A stretch of 9,207 nt of DNA from an uncultured Bacteroidales bacterium (GTDB lineage: Bacteria; Bacteroidota; Bacteroidia; Bacteroidales; UBA932). Below the pieces are notes generated by a model. The model saw nothing but the letters and a program-made list of their open reading frames with translations, did not search any database and was not told where the DNA came from. A program made the translations under genes and the position numbers. Positions 1-7,334 of this stretch are shown here, in pieces (the stretch's first letter is position 1; every line of letters begins with the position of its first letter). The DNA is taken from positions 1 through 9,207 of the forward strand of contig CAKUYG010000078.1 of assembly GCA_934702165.1 (NCBI GenBank). Reading direction: 5' to 3'.

Positions 1-1232
1 TGCCTTCACGTATGAACCCGGGTACTTTCTACGCCCTTCCTCAGTCACCGCAGACATTCAAGCAGCTTCTAATGGTGGCCGGGTACGACCGCTACTTCCA
101 GATAGTGAGATGCTTCCGCGATGAGGATCTGCGTGCAGACCGTCAGCCGGAGTTCACCCAGATAGACTGCGAGATGAGCTTCGTGGAGCAGGAGGATGTG
201 CTGAACACTTTCGAGGGGATGATGCGCCGCATGTTCAAGAACGCCCTCGGCGTGGACATCCCGGATCCGCTTCCGCGCATGAGGTGGTACGATGCCATGG
301 ACAACTACGGCTCCGACAAGCCGGATGTCCGCTTCGGGATGAAGATCCACGACATCACCCCGCTGGTAAAGAACCAGGGATTCAGCGTGTTTGACTCTTC
401 AGAATATATCGGTGCGATAGCCGCCGAAGGCTGCGCCGAATACACCCGCAAGCAGCTCGACGAACTTACCGAGTGGGTGAAGCGCCCGCAGGTCGGAGCA
501 AAAGGACTTGTGTACATCAAGCTCAACTCCGACGGCAGCATAAAGTCCTCTGTGGACAAGTTCTTCTCCGCGGAGAAACTTCATGAGGTGGCCCGGGCCT
601 GCGAGGCGAAGCCGGGTGATCTCATCCTCGTGCTCTGCGGAGCCAAGCGCAAGACCCAGACCCAGCTCGGAGTGCTGCGAATCGAGATGGGGAACCGTCT
701 CGGCCTGAGAGACCCGAAGGTGTTCGCACCGCTCTGGATAGTGGACTTCCCGCTTCTCGAGTGGAGCGAGGAGGACGGACGCTTTTATGCCATGCACCAC
801 CCGTTCACTGCGCCGAAGCCGGAGCATGAGCAGTGGTTCTACTCCGACAAGAAAGAGGACCTTGAGAGGGTATGCGCCAACGCCTACGACTTCGTGCTCA
901 ACGGCACCGAACTCGGAGGCGGCTCCATCCGTATCCACGACGCCAAGCTTCAGAGCAGGATGTTCGACGTGCTGGGCATCAGCCGTGAGGACGCCGAGTA
1001 CAAGTTCGGTTTCATCATCAACGCCTTCAAGTTCGGGGCCCCGCCTCACGGAGGACTGGCCTTCGGCTTCGACCGCGTCTGCGCCCTCTTCGGCGGGCAG
1101 GAGACCATCCGCGACTACATCGCCTTCCCTAAGAACAATCAGGGCCGCGACGTGATGATAGATTCCCCGTCCAAGATCGACCAGAGCCAGATGGATGAAC
1201 TTCATCTCCAATCAACTTACAAGGAACAGTGA
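1..1232 (+). CDS. aspS: Aspartyl-tRNA synthetase, C-terminal two thirds (5' end outside window)
   Basis: This cytoplasmic class II aminoacyl-tRNA synthetase charges tRNA-Asp with aspartate using ATP. The reading frame is already open at base 3 and runs PSR before the Met at base 12, so that Met is internal and the gene starts upstream; the anticodon-binding OB fold and motif 1 are missing. Counting from the Met at 12, motif 2 (FRDED...RQPEF) is at residues 35-48, followed by a long insertion typical of bacterial AspRS (the GAD region, about 115-245). HHPFTAP is at 262-268, the [10 protein letters not shown] block at 300-309, and motif 3 (GLAFGFDRV) at 348-356. The tail reads [14 protein letters not shown], which I associate with Bacteroidota. 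The TGA at 1230-1232 overlaps the GTG start of murB by four bases. Whether it also makes Asp-tRNA-Asn cannot be judged, since the N-terminal determinants are absent. Confidence 0.97.
   Translation, partial: PSRMNPGTFYALPQSPQTFKQLLMVAGYDRYFQIVRCFRDEDLRADRQPEFTQIDCEMSFVEQEDVLNTFEGMMRRMFKNALGVDIPDPLPRMRWYDAMDNYGSDKPDVRFGMKIHDITPLVKNQGFSVFDSSEYIGAIAAEGCAEYTRKQLDELTEWVKRPQVGAKGLVYIKLNSDGSIKSSVDKFFSAEKLHEVARACEAKPGDLILVLCGAKRKTQTQLGVLRIEMGNRLGLRDPKVFAPLWIVDFPLLEWSEEDGRFYAMHHPFTAPKPEHEQWFYSDKKEDLERVCANAYDFVLNGTELGGGSIRIHDAKLQSRMFDVLGISREDAEYKFGFIINAFKFGAPPHGGLAFGFDRVCALFGGQETIRDYIAFPKNNQGRDVMIDSPSKIDQSQMDELHLQSTYKEQ
1221..1231 (+). promoter_or_regulatory. Ribosome binding site supporting GTG start of murB
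   Basis: AAGGA at 1221-1225 sits just before the GTG at 1229-1231, inside the last codons of aspS. Spacing is short (three bases), so it may work mainly by reinitiation after the overlapping aspS stop codon. It is one of the few Shine-Dalgarno-like motifs in the window and supports the non-ATG start. Confidence 0.45.
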
Positions 1233-2236
1233 GAATAAAGCTCAACTATGATCTCGGAGCACTGAACACTTTCAGGATGAAGGTGTCATGCGGGTGCTTC
1301 GTGGAGTACGAAAGTGTCAAGGAACTCGAGGGGCTCAATTTCGAGAAGCTCCCCAAGCCGCTTCTGCATATCGGCGAGGGCAGCAACCTGCTTTTCACGG
1401 GAGATTTCCCCGGGACGGTGCTGCACTCCAACATCGAGTACATCAAGTATGTGGATGTAGGGTTCGACGACGTGCCGGTGATGGTCGGTGCCGGGGTCAA
1501 CTTTGACTCTTTCGTGGCCGAGACCTGCCGTCACGGGCTCTGGGGGGCGGAGAACCTTTCCCTCATCCCGGGAGAAGTCGGGGCTGCCGCGGTGCAGAAC
1601 ATCGGCGCTTACGGGGTTGAGGTTAAAGACATCATATCCGGGGTTGTGTGCTACGACCTCCAGGAAAAGAAAAAAGTCAAGTTCAGTGCCTCCGAGTGCC
1701 GATATGCTTACAGGATGTCGATGTTCAAGGAGCCGGGAAACAAAGGTCGCTATGTCATCACCAGTGTGCTTTTCCGCCTCAGCCGCATCCCGCGTCCGAG
1801 ACTGGAATACAAAGGCCTGTCCGAGGCGCTTGAAGGCAAGACGCCGCAGACTCCGATGGAGGTGCGCGAGGCCGTGATCAAGCTGCGCCGCTCCAAGCTT
1901 CCGGACCCTGAAGAGATCGGTAATGCCGGCAGTTTCTTCAAAAATCCTGTCGTGAGTGCGGATGAGTTCAGACGTATATCCCCAGACGGCAGCGCTCCGC
2001 ATTATGACCTTCCAGACGGTAGCGTTAAGATTCCAGCTGCCTGGTTGATAGATAGTTGCGGTCTCAAAGGAGTTTCAGAAGGCGGAGCCTCGGTATATGA
2101 AAAGCAGCCGCTTGTGATCATAAACAGTTCAGGTGAAGCGACCCCGGCCGATGTGCTCGCCCTTGAGAAGAGGGTGGTTGAAACTGTGCGTGAACGTTTC
2201 GGAGTGGAACTCGAACCCGAGGTAGAACATATATGA
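1229..2236 (+). CDS. murB: UDP-N-acetylenolpyruvoylglucosamine reductase MurB (type I)
   Basis: MurB is a cytosolic FAD enzyme that uses NADPH to reduce UDP-GlcNAc-enolpyruvate to UDP-MurNAc, the second committed step of peptidoglycan synthesis. The 335-residue protein is full length. Visible landmarks are LNTF near the N-terminus (12-15), the FAD-binding GEGSNLL at 49-55, the [17 protein letters not shown] block at 113-129, the YAYRMS active-site Arg (R162), [10 protein letters not shown] at 231-240 with the proton-donor Ser235, and LEPEV at 328-332 with the C-terminal catalytic Glu. The LEYKGL segment (Tyr194) and its surrounding loop match the E. coli-like type I enzyme. The start is GTG at 1229: the next in-frame ATG (1277) would remove the conserved NTF segment. 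An AAGGA lies three to four bases upstream. The gene overlaps aspS by four bases and murA by four bases (ATGA), pointing to coupled translation. Confidence 0.96.
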   Translation: MRIKLNYDLGALNTFRMKVSCGCFVEYESVKELEGLNFEKLPKPLLHIGEGSNLLFTGDFPGTVLHSNIEYIKYVDVGFDDVPVMVGAGVNFDSFVAETCRHGLWGAENLSLIPGEVGAAAVQNIGAYGVEVKDIISGVVCYDLQEKKKVKFSASECRYAYRMSMFKEPGNKGRYVITSVLFRLSRIPRPRLEYKGLSEALEGKTPQTPMEVREAVIKLRRSKLPDPEEIGNAGSFFKNPVVSADEFRRISPDGSAPHYDLPDGSVKIPAAWLIDSCGLKGVSEGGASVYEKQPLVIINSSGEATPADVLALEKRVVETVRERFGVELEPEVEHI

Positions 2237-3540
2237 GTTCGTTCATCATAGAGGGCGGTCATGGTCTGAGTGGGGCCATTGAACCCCAGGGTGCAAAAAA
2301 TGAAGCCCTGGAGGTGATCAGCGCCACCTTGCTCACTTCGGAGCCGGTCACCATATCCAATGTGCCGGAGATTCTGGATGTCCAAAACCTGATTGCCCTG
2401 CTTGAGAGCATGGGCGTCACAGTGGAGCGTCTCGGGAAGGGGGAGTACCGCTTCACTGCCGGGCATGTCAACGAGTTCTATATCCGTAGTGCGGACTTTG
2501 TGCGCAGCTGTGCCCAGCTTCGTGGCTCTGTGATGGTAGTGGGGCCTGTGTTGTCCCGTTTCGGACAGGCATACTTCCCTAAGCCGGGTGGAGACAAGAT
2601 TGGCCGCCGCCGCGTGGATACGCACATCGACGGCTTCATGAAACTCGGGGCCAAATGCGCCTACGACACTGACAAGAGTGCTTATTTCCTGTCCTCGGGG
2701 CGAAATATGCAGGGCTGCTACATGCTGCTTGACGAGGCCTCGGTCACCGGCACGGCCAACATCGTGATGGCCTCCACGCTCGCAAAGGGTGTCACCACCA
2801 TCTACAACGCCGCCTGTGAGCCTTATATCCAGCAGCTGTGCCGGATGCTTGTGAGGATGGGCGCGAAGATAGATGGGATCGGCTCCAACTTGCTCACCAT
2901 CACTGGAGTGGAGTCTCTTCACGGGACGGAGCACCGCATACTTCCTGACATGATCGAGGTCGGTTCGTTCATCGGCATGGCCGCCATAACACAGAGTGAA
3001 CTGACCATCAGCAACGTCTCCTGGGCCAACCTCGGTATCATCCCGGAGTGCTTTCGGCGACTCGGGGTCAAGCTTGAGCAGAGGGGCGACGACATATATG
3101 TCCCTTCGCAGGAGAGCTATGAGATCGAGTCATTCATAGACGGCTCCATCATGACCATCGCCGATGCTCCGTGGCCTGGCTTGACTCCGGACCTTTTGAG
3201 CGTGATGCTTGTCGTGGCCACCCAGTGCAAGGGGAGTGTGCTGATACATCAGAAGATGTTCGAGAGCAGGCTGTTCTTTGTGGACAAGCTCATCGACATG
3301 GGGGCGCAGATCATACTCTGCGACCCGCACCGTGCCGTGGTGATCGGCCATGACCATAAGATATGCCTCAAGGCCGGCCGCATGACATCCCCTGACATCA
3401 GGGCCGGCATCGCCATGCTTCTCGCGGCCATGTCCGCGAGCGGGACTTCACGCATAGACAACATCGAACAGATAGACAGGGGATATGAAGATATCGAAGG
3501 GCGCCTCAACGCCCTGGGAGCCAAGATAGAGAGAGTGTGA
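2233..3540 (+). CDS. murA: UDP-N-acetylglucosamine 1-carboxyvinyltransferase MurA with Asp in place of the active-site Cys
   Basis: MurA transfers enolpyruvate from PEP to UDP-GlcNAc in the cytosol, the first committed step of peptidoglycan synthesis. The protein has 435 residues, slightly longer than E. coli MurA (419). The substrate-binding GAKN motif puts Lys22 and Asn23 at the same positions as in E. coli. The active-site loop reads KPGGDKIGRRRVDTH (117-131): Asp121 (GAC, 2593-2595) replaces the Cys that fosfomycin alkylates (E. coli Cys115), and Arg126 aligns with E. coli Arg120. APWPGLTPD (312-320) holds the general base Asp320, and SPDIRAG contributes Arg390. The sequence strongly resembles Bacteroides MurA as I remember it. 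ATG at 2233 overlaps the murB stop by four bases, with a GAGGT at 2219-2223 upstream. Together murA and murB make UDP-MurNAc. MurA's close relative AroA (EPSP synthase) is excluded by the UDP-sugar motifs. Confidence 0.97.
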   Translation: MSSFIIEGGHGLSGAIEPQGAKNEALEVISATLLTSEPVTISNVPEILDVQNLIALLESMGVTVERLGKGEYRFTAGHVNEFYIRSADFVRSCAQLRGSVMVVGPVLSRFGQAYFPKPGGDKIGRRRVDTHIDGFMKLGAKCAYDTDKSAYFLSSGRNMQGCYMLLDEASVTGTANIVMASTLAKGVTTIYNAACEPYIQQLCRMLVRMGAKIDGIGSNLLTITGVESLHGTEHRILPDMIEVGSFIGMAAITQSELTISNVSWANLGIIPECFRRLGVKLEQRGDDIYVPSQESYEIESFIDGSIMTIADAPWPGLTPDLLSVMLVVATQCKGSVLIHQKMFESRLFFVDKLIDMGAQIILCDPHRAVVIGHDHKICLKAGRMTSPDIRAGIAMLLAAMSASGTSRIDNIEQIDRGYEDIEGRLNALGAKIERV

Positions 3541-5711
3541 TGCGTGTATTGAAATTCGGGGGAAGTTCAGTCGCTGATGCGACTAGGATCTCATCGGTCA
3601 TGGATATCGTGTCCGGGGAGCTCGGCCACGACCGTGTGGTGCTTGTCTGCTCTGCTGTCAGCGGATGCACAGATGCCCTGATCAAGATCGGCTCGCTGCC
3701 GGAAGGTGAGGAGCGTGACGGCCTGATCGAGGCTCTCCGCCTGCGTCATCAGGCTATAGTGACAAGGCTTTTCACCGGAGATGAGCGTCAGGCGGTAAGC
3801 GCTGAAGTGGATGTGCTTTTCGGGGAACTCCAGAATGCGGCTCCTCAGGACTGCGTCACTTTCGGAGAACTTTTCTCTACAGTCATCATCGCCCGCAAGT
3901 TCGCCTGCGACTCTGTCAGCACTTGCTGGCTTGACTCGCGTCGCCTCATCAGGATCTGCTGCGGAGAAGTGGATCTGGACCGCAGCTATGCCGCCATACG
4001 CGGGGCTGTCGATGAGTGCCCCGATGTGCAGCTCTTTGTGGCCCCCGGATTCATCGCTTCCGATGAGGAAGGCCATGTGACTAACCTTGGGCGTGGCGGA
4101 TCAGACTATAGCGCTGCTCTTTATGCTGCTGCCCTTGATGCCGGGGCCCTTGAGATCTGGACAGATGTTCCCGGCATCATGACGGCCAACCCGAAGGTGG
4201 TTCCGTCAGCGGTGACGATCCCGGAGATTTCATATGGCGCAGCCCTTGAACTTGCCGAAAACGGTGCGAAGGTCCTATATGCTCCTACTGTGCGTCCTGC
4301 CATGTCTGCCGGCATTGCAATCAATATAAAAGACACCTTCGATCCGGGCAATCCCGGGACTGTGGTCCGGGATATCCGTCAGGGACGACCTGAATCATGG
4401 ATGGGCGTGACCAGCCTTGACAGGCCGCAGGACGGGATCTCGCGTATATGCCTTGTCGGAGAGGGGGTTGTGAGCCGCAAGTCCGCTTCCGGCAGGATAC
4501 TCTCGGCTATTTCAGAGGCCGGCATCAAGCCGCTGTCGGGTGTCGATGGTGACGGCTCCGTGTTCTATGTCGATGTCAGACAAATCGTTGGCAAAGAAGC
4601 CGTGGCCGCCATACACAGGGAGTTTTTCGAGGAGCGCAGCATCACTGAGGTCAATGTCTTCATCGCCGGCTACGGAGCTGTGGGCAAGGCTCTTGTGAGA
4701 CTGATTGCCGCAAGCCGGGAGAGAGTCGAAGCCCGTCTTGGCAGGACAATCAGGGTTGCAGGAGTGTCGGACAGCCGCAACTATATGATTGACATGCGCG
4801 GTCTCGGAGAGGAGACCATCAGCTCTCGGCTACGCGACTCCGACAGCGCAGCGGACGGGGCTTTCATCACGGCGGTCTGCCAGGCAGCCCCGCGCAAGTC
4901 GGTATTCATCGACTGCACGGATGACGACAGGCTTTACCTCAGATACGAGGACCTGTTCCGCAGCGGTCTGGGTGTCGTGACTTCCAACCGCCGCTCTCTT
5001 GCGGTCCCTTATGTGCAGTATGCAGCCCTCAAGGCTGCCGCTCGGGAAAACGGGACGTTTTTCCGCTACGACACCACAGTCGGCACATCTCTGCCGATCC
5101 TTGAGTCAATAGCAAGTGGAGCCAACTGCAGTGACAGTATCGAATCCATCGAAGCCGTGGTCTCCTGCACCCTCAATTATGTGCTCACCGCCCACGAGCG
5201 CCCCGAGTGCGAAGAGAGTCTTGCCGCCCTTCTGCACAGGGCACAGAAAGAAAGGCTTTCGGAGACGGATCCGCGTACCGACCTCGGGGGCAGGGACGTG
5301 CTGCGCAAACTGCTGATCCTCGCCAGGGAGGCCGGGGTGCCTCTTGAAGAGAGCGATGTGCAGATCACCCCGATGCTCGGGAGGGAGTTTTTCGACTGCC
5401 CGATAGAGGAGTTCTACTCCAGGCTTGAGGCACTGGAGCCGAAGATTCAGATAAGAGAGAAGCAGCTTGCCGCCGAAGGGAAGCGGCAGCGTTTTGTCGC
5501 CATGATGCGTCGTGACCCGTCTGCGCGTCTCGGATATAAGGCGGAGATCAAGATGGTCGATGTCAGTGCTGACAGCCCGTTCTACTGGCTCAGCGGGACG
5601 GAGAATGTGACCGTCATAAAGAGTGAATACTCCGCCCCTCTTGTCATCAGGGGTGCTGGAGAGGGTGTAAGGCTGGCCGCCTCCGGGATAATCAGGGACG
5701 TGCTGCTATGA
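3540..5711 (+). CDS. thrA: Bifunctional aspartokinase-homoserine dehydrogenase with shortened regulatory region
   Basis: The kinase half phosphorylates aspartate; the C-terminal half reduces aspartate semialdehyde to homoserine, so the protein serves both the lysine/DAP and threonine/methionine branches. Kinase motifs (from ATG 3540): KFGGSS 5-10, TFGE 107-110, NLGRGGSDYSAAL 182-194, WTDVPGIMTANP 207-218. Dehydrogenase motifs: Rossmann GYGAVG 377-382, YDTTVGTSLP 510-519, and DPRTDLGGRDVLRK 577-590 with catalytic Asp586 and Lys590. Between the kinase core and the NAD site lie only about 95 residues, against roughly 170 in E. coli ThrA, so about one ACT domain is missing; total length is 723 versus about 820. 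The usual NKK after the Rossmann fold reads NRR (4986-4994). A GTG at 3537 could add one Met, but MRVLKFGG matches family N-termini. It overlaps murA by one base and dapE by four. The symbol could equally be metL-like. Confidence 0.93.
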   Translation: MRVLKFGGSSVADATRISSVMDIVSGELGHDRVVLVCSAVSGCTDALIKIGSLPEGEERDGLIEALRLRHQAIVTRLFTGDERQAVSAEVDVLFGELQNAAPQDCVTFGELFSTVIIARKFACDSVSTCWLDSRRLIRICCGEVDLDRSYAAIRGAVDECPDVQLFVAPGFIASDEEGHVTNLGRGGSDYSAALYAAALDAGALEIWTDVPGIMTANPKVVPSAVTIPEISYGAALELAENGAKVLYAPTVRPAMSAGIAINIKDTFDPGNPGTVVRDIRQGRPESWMGVTSLDRPQDGISRICLVGEGVVSRKSASGRILSAISEAGIKPLSGVDGDGSVFYVDVRQIVGKEAVAAIHREFFEERSITEVNVFIAGYGAVGKALVRLIAASRERVEARLGRTIRVAGVSDSRNYMIDMRGLGEETISSRLRDSDSAADGAFITAVCQAAPRKSVFIDCTDDDRLYLRYEDLFRSGLGVVTSNRRSLAVPYVQYAALKAAARENGTFFRYDTTVGTSLPILESIASGANCSDSIESIEAVVSCTLNYVLTAHERPECEESLAALLHRAQKERLSETDPRTDLGGRDVLRKLLILAREAGVPLEESDVQITPMLGREFFDCPIEEFYSRLEALEPKIQIREKQLAAEGKRQRFVAMMRRDPSARLGYKAEIKMVDVSADSPFYWLSGTENVTVIKSEYSAPLVIRGAGEGVRLAASGIIRDVLL

Positions 5712-6700
5712 TGACAGGGCTTTTCAGTCAGATGCTTTCCATCGATTCCACCTCCGGGCGGGAGAAGGATTTCGCGCTATGGCTAGAAAAGAGTCTGGAC
5801 GCGCCGCAAAAGACACTCCATGAGGTCGGCGACGGCACTCTCAACCTCCTGCTCGGCTGGGGTGAGCCGAAGATAGTGTTCTGTACGCACATGGATACCG
5901 TGCCTCCGTATATCGCCCCCGTCTTTGACGGAGGTATAGTCCGGGGACGCGGGAGCTGCGATGCCAAGGGGCAGATTTTCTCGATGTATTCGGCCTGCCG
6001 CGCTCTTGCGGACAGCGGCCGCGACGGGTTCGGCCTGCTGCTGCTCAGCGGGGAAGAGACCGGTTCTTTCGGGGCGAAGGCTTTCTCGCAGACCGGATTC
6101 ACCGCTCCGTATCTTGTGATAGGCGAGCCCACGGACAACTGCATGGTCAGCGCCTCCAAGGGCACCAAGTCGTTTGACCTGCACTTTACGGGGAAAGCCT
6201 GCCACTCGGGTTATCCGCAGTACGGCCGCAGCGCGGTGGACATGTTCGTGGATTTCATGGATGAGTTGCGCTCCGAGGACTTCGGGGACGATCCGCTTCT
6301 GGGCAGGACCACCTTCAATGTGGGGCTTCTGCGCAGCGACAACCCCCAGAACGTGCTGAGTCCGTCACTTGACTGCCGGCTGTATTTCCGGACCACTTTC
6401 CTTTCCGACAGCAGGGTCTGCTCTTATATGGAGGCCCGAGCCTGCCCGCAACTCGAAGTGCGCCCCCGCGGAGGAGATTCTCCGGCGGAGTACTTCACCC
6501 TGCCGGGGTTCAGGACCGCTCCGGCCTCTTTCGGTAGCGATGCTCCGCACCTTACAGGATTTACCCACAAGATGATATGCGGCCCGGGTTCGATCTTGAC
6601 GGCGCACCGGGACAATGAGCAGGTCGCAGTCAAGGACTTGGAAGAAGCAATAGATAATTATATCAAGATATATGAAAATTGTAATCAGCGGTTACGGTAA
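5708..6700 (+). CDS. dapE: M20-family metallo-amidohydrolase, probable N-succinyl-diaminopimelate desuccinylase
   Basis: This is a two-metal M20 deacylase, probably cytosolic. The metal and catalytic residues are all visible: HMDTVP (His61), RGSCDAKG (bridging Asp85), SGEETGS (base Glu116, ligand Glu117), GEPTDN (Glu140) and GSILTAHRDNE (His300). KACHSG (His166) is the lid-domain histidine that completes the active site across the dimer in DapE. At 330 residues it is shorter than E. coli DapE (375). M20 members also include acetylornithine and acetyl-lysine deacetylases (ArgE, LysK), and the motifs alone do not separate them; the location immediately before dapB-dapA-dapD-dapF makes removal of the succinyl (or acetyl) group from N-acyl-LL-DAP the best inference. 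ATG 5708 overlaps the upstream stop by four bases (an ATG at 5711 is also possible). The last ten codons lie inside dapB. Confidence 0.78.
   Translation: MMTGLFSQMLSIDSTSGREKDFALWLEKSLDAPQKTLHEVGDGTLNLLLGWGEPKIVFCTHMDTVPPYIAPVFDGGIVRGRGSCDAKGQIFSMYSACRALADSGRDGFGLLLLSGEETGSFGAKAFSQTGFTAPYLVIGEPTDNCMVSASKGTKSFDLHFTGKACHSGYPQYGRSAVDMFVDFMDELRSEDFGDDPLLGRTTFNVGLLRSDNPQNVLSPSLDCRLYFRTTFLSDSRVCSYMEARACPQLEVRPRGGDSPAEYFTLPGFRTAPASFGSDAPHLTGFTHKMICGPGSILTAHRDNEQVAVKDLEEAIDNYIKIYENCNQRLR
6651..6686 (+). other. AT-rich patch over the dapB start
   Basis: The stretch around the dapB ATG (6672), roughly 6651-6686, is made almost only of A and T, in sharp contrast to the GC-rich coding sequence on both sides. 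Weak mRNA structure at this position would help ribosomes start at dapB without a Shine-Dalgarno sequence, a known feature of Bacteroidota initiation. I looked for the Bacteroides TAnnTTTG -7 element here and did not find a clear copy, so I do not call it a promoter. Confidence 0.4.
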
Positions 6701-7334
6701 GATGGGGCACATGGTCGAATCAGTGCTGCGCAGCAGGGGGATTGAACTTGCATGCGCCACTGATGATGTGTGCTCACTTCCTGAGGATGTCACGTCCGGG
6801 GCGGTGTGCATTGATTTCTCCACGCCGGACGCCTTCAGGGCCAATTATGGTTTTCTGGCGGCCCGTTTCAAGGCTGTAGTGGTCGGCACGACGGGATGGT
6901 ACGACATCAAGGAGGATGTTTTCCGTGCGTTCCGCAGCAGCGGGACAACTCTCGTCTGGGCTTCCAATTTCTCGATAGGGGTGAATGCTTTCTTCGCGGC
7001 TGTTGAGCGGGCCTGCACTGTCCTCAAGGGACACGGTTACACCCCGGATGTCAAGGAGATTCACCATATCCACAAGCTTGACGCTCCGAGCGGTACGGCC
7101 AAGACCGTGGGCGGCATCATCGAGGCTTCCCTCGGGGAGAGACCTGAAATAGTCTCGGAGCGCGTAGGGGAAGTGCCGGGGACGCATATTGTCCAGTTGC
7201 GCTCCGAGGTTGATTGTCTGACTTTTACGCACGAGGCCTATTCCCGGCAGGGTTTTGCCGAGGGAGCCGTGAGCGCGGCCCTGATGACTGAGGGGCTGGA
7301 TGGAGTACATGAATTTAAAGATCTGATACTATGA
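6672..7334 (+). CDS. dapB: 4-hydroxy-tetrahydrodipicolinate reductase DapB
   Basis: DapB uses NAD(P)H to reduce the DapA product to tetrahydrodipicolinate in DAP and lysine synthesis. The N-terminal Rossmann motif GYGKMG is at 7-12, DFSTPDAF at 48-55, and GTTGW at 72-76. The signature EIHHIHKLDAPSGTA spans 129-143, with catalytic His131 and Lys135 and the substrate-binding GTA. FAEGAV (195-200) and the MTEGLDGV tail complete the domain. At 220 residues it is shorter than E. coli DapB (273), as expected for the compact forms I recall from Bacteroidota, in which the loop after the first strand is reduced. The start at 6672 places the Rossmann motif at the usual distance from the N-terminus, but means a 29-base overlap with dapE. 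No Shine-Dalgarno is visible; the start lies in an AT-rich patch. The stop overlaps dapA by four bases (ATGA). Confidence 0.95.
   Translation: MKIVISGYGKMGHMVESVLRSRGIELACATDDVCSLPEDVTSGAVCIDFSTPDAFRANYGFLAARFKAVVVGTTGWYDIKEDVFRAFRSSGTTLVWASNFSIGVNAFFAAVERACTVLKGHGYTPDVKEIHHIHKLDAPSGTAKTVGGIIEASLGERPEIVSERVGEVPGTHIVQLRSEVDCLTFTHEAYSRQGFAEGAVSAALMTEGLDGVHEFKDLIL

Noticed and set aside
12..14. ATG at base 12 as the true start of aspS
   Set aside because: The frame is open upstream (PSR before the Met) and this Met lies in the middle of the conserved catalytic core, so it is internal.
399..1211. Long open frame on the minus strand opposite aspS (270 codons)
   Set aside because: It lies opposite a clearly conserved synthetase, resembles no protein I recognise, and long antisense frames are expected opposite GC-biased codons.
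2002..2934. Minus-strand open frame of 310 codons opposite murB and murA
   Set aside because: It spans the junction of two conserved plus-strand genes and has His/Arg-rich composition without domain motifs; a shadow of codon bias.
3373..3407. GCCGGC inverted repeat with two TGACATC copies between the arms in murA
   Set aside because: It lies within conserved MurA codons (the SPDIRAG region), has a long loop and no following T run, so it is not supported as a terminator or operator.
3537..3539. GTG at 3537 as the start of the aspartokinase gene
   Set aside because: It adds just one residue. The adjacent ATG at 3540 gives the MRVLKFGG N-terminus usual for the family, so it is preferred, though GTG cannot be excluded.
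6651..6686. Possible internal promoter before dapB
   Set aside because: The patch is AT-rich, but no Bacteroides-type TAnnTTTG with an upstream TTTG at the right spacing is visible, and it lies inside dapE coding sequence.
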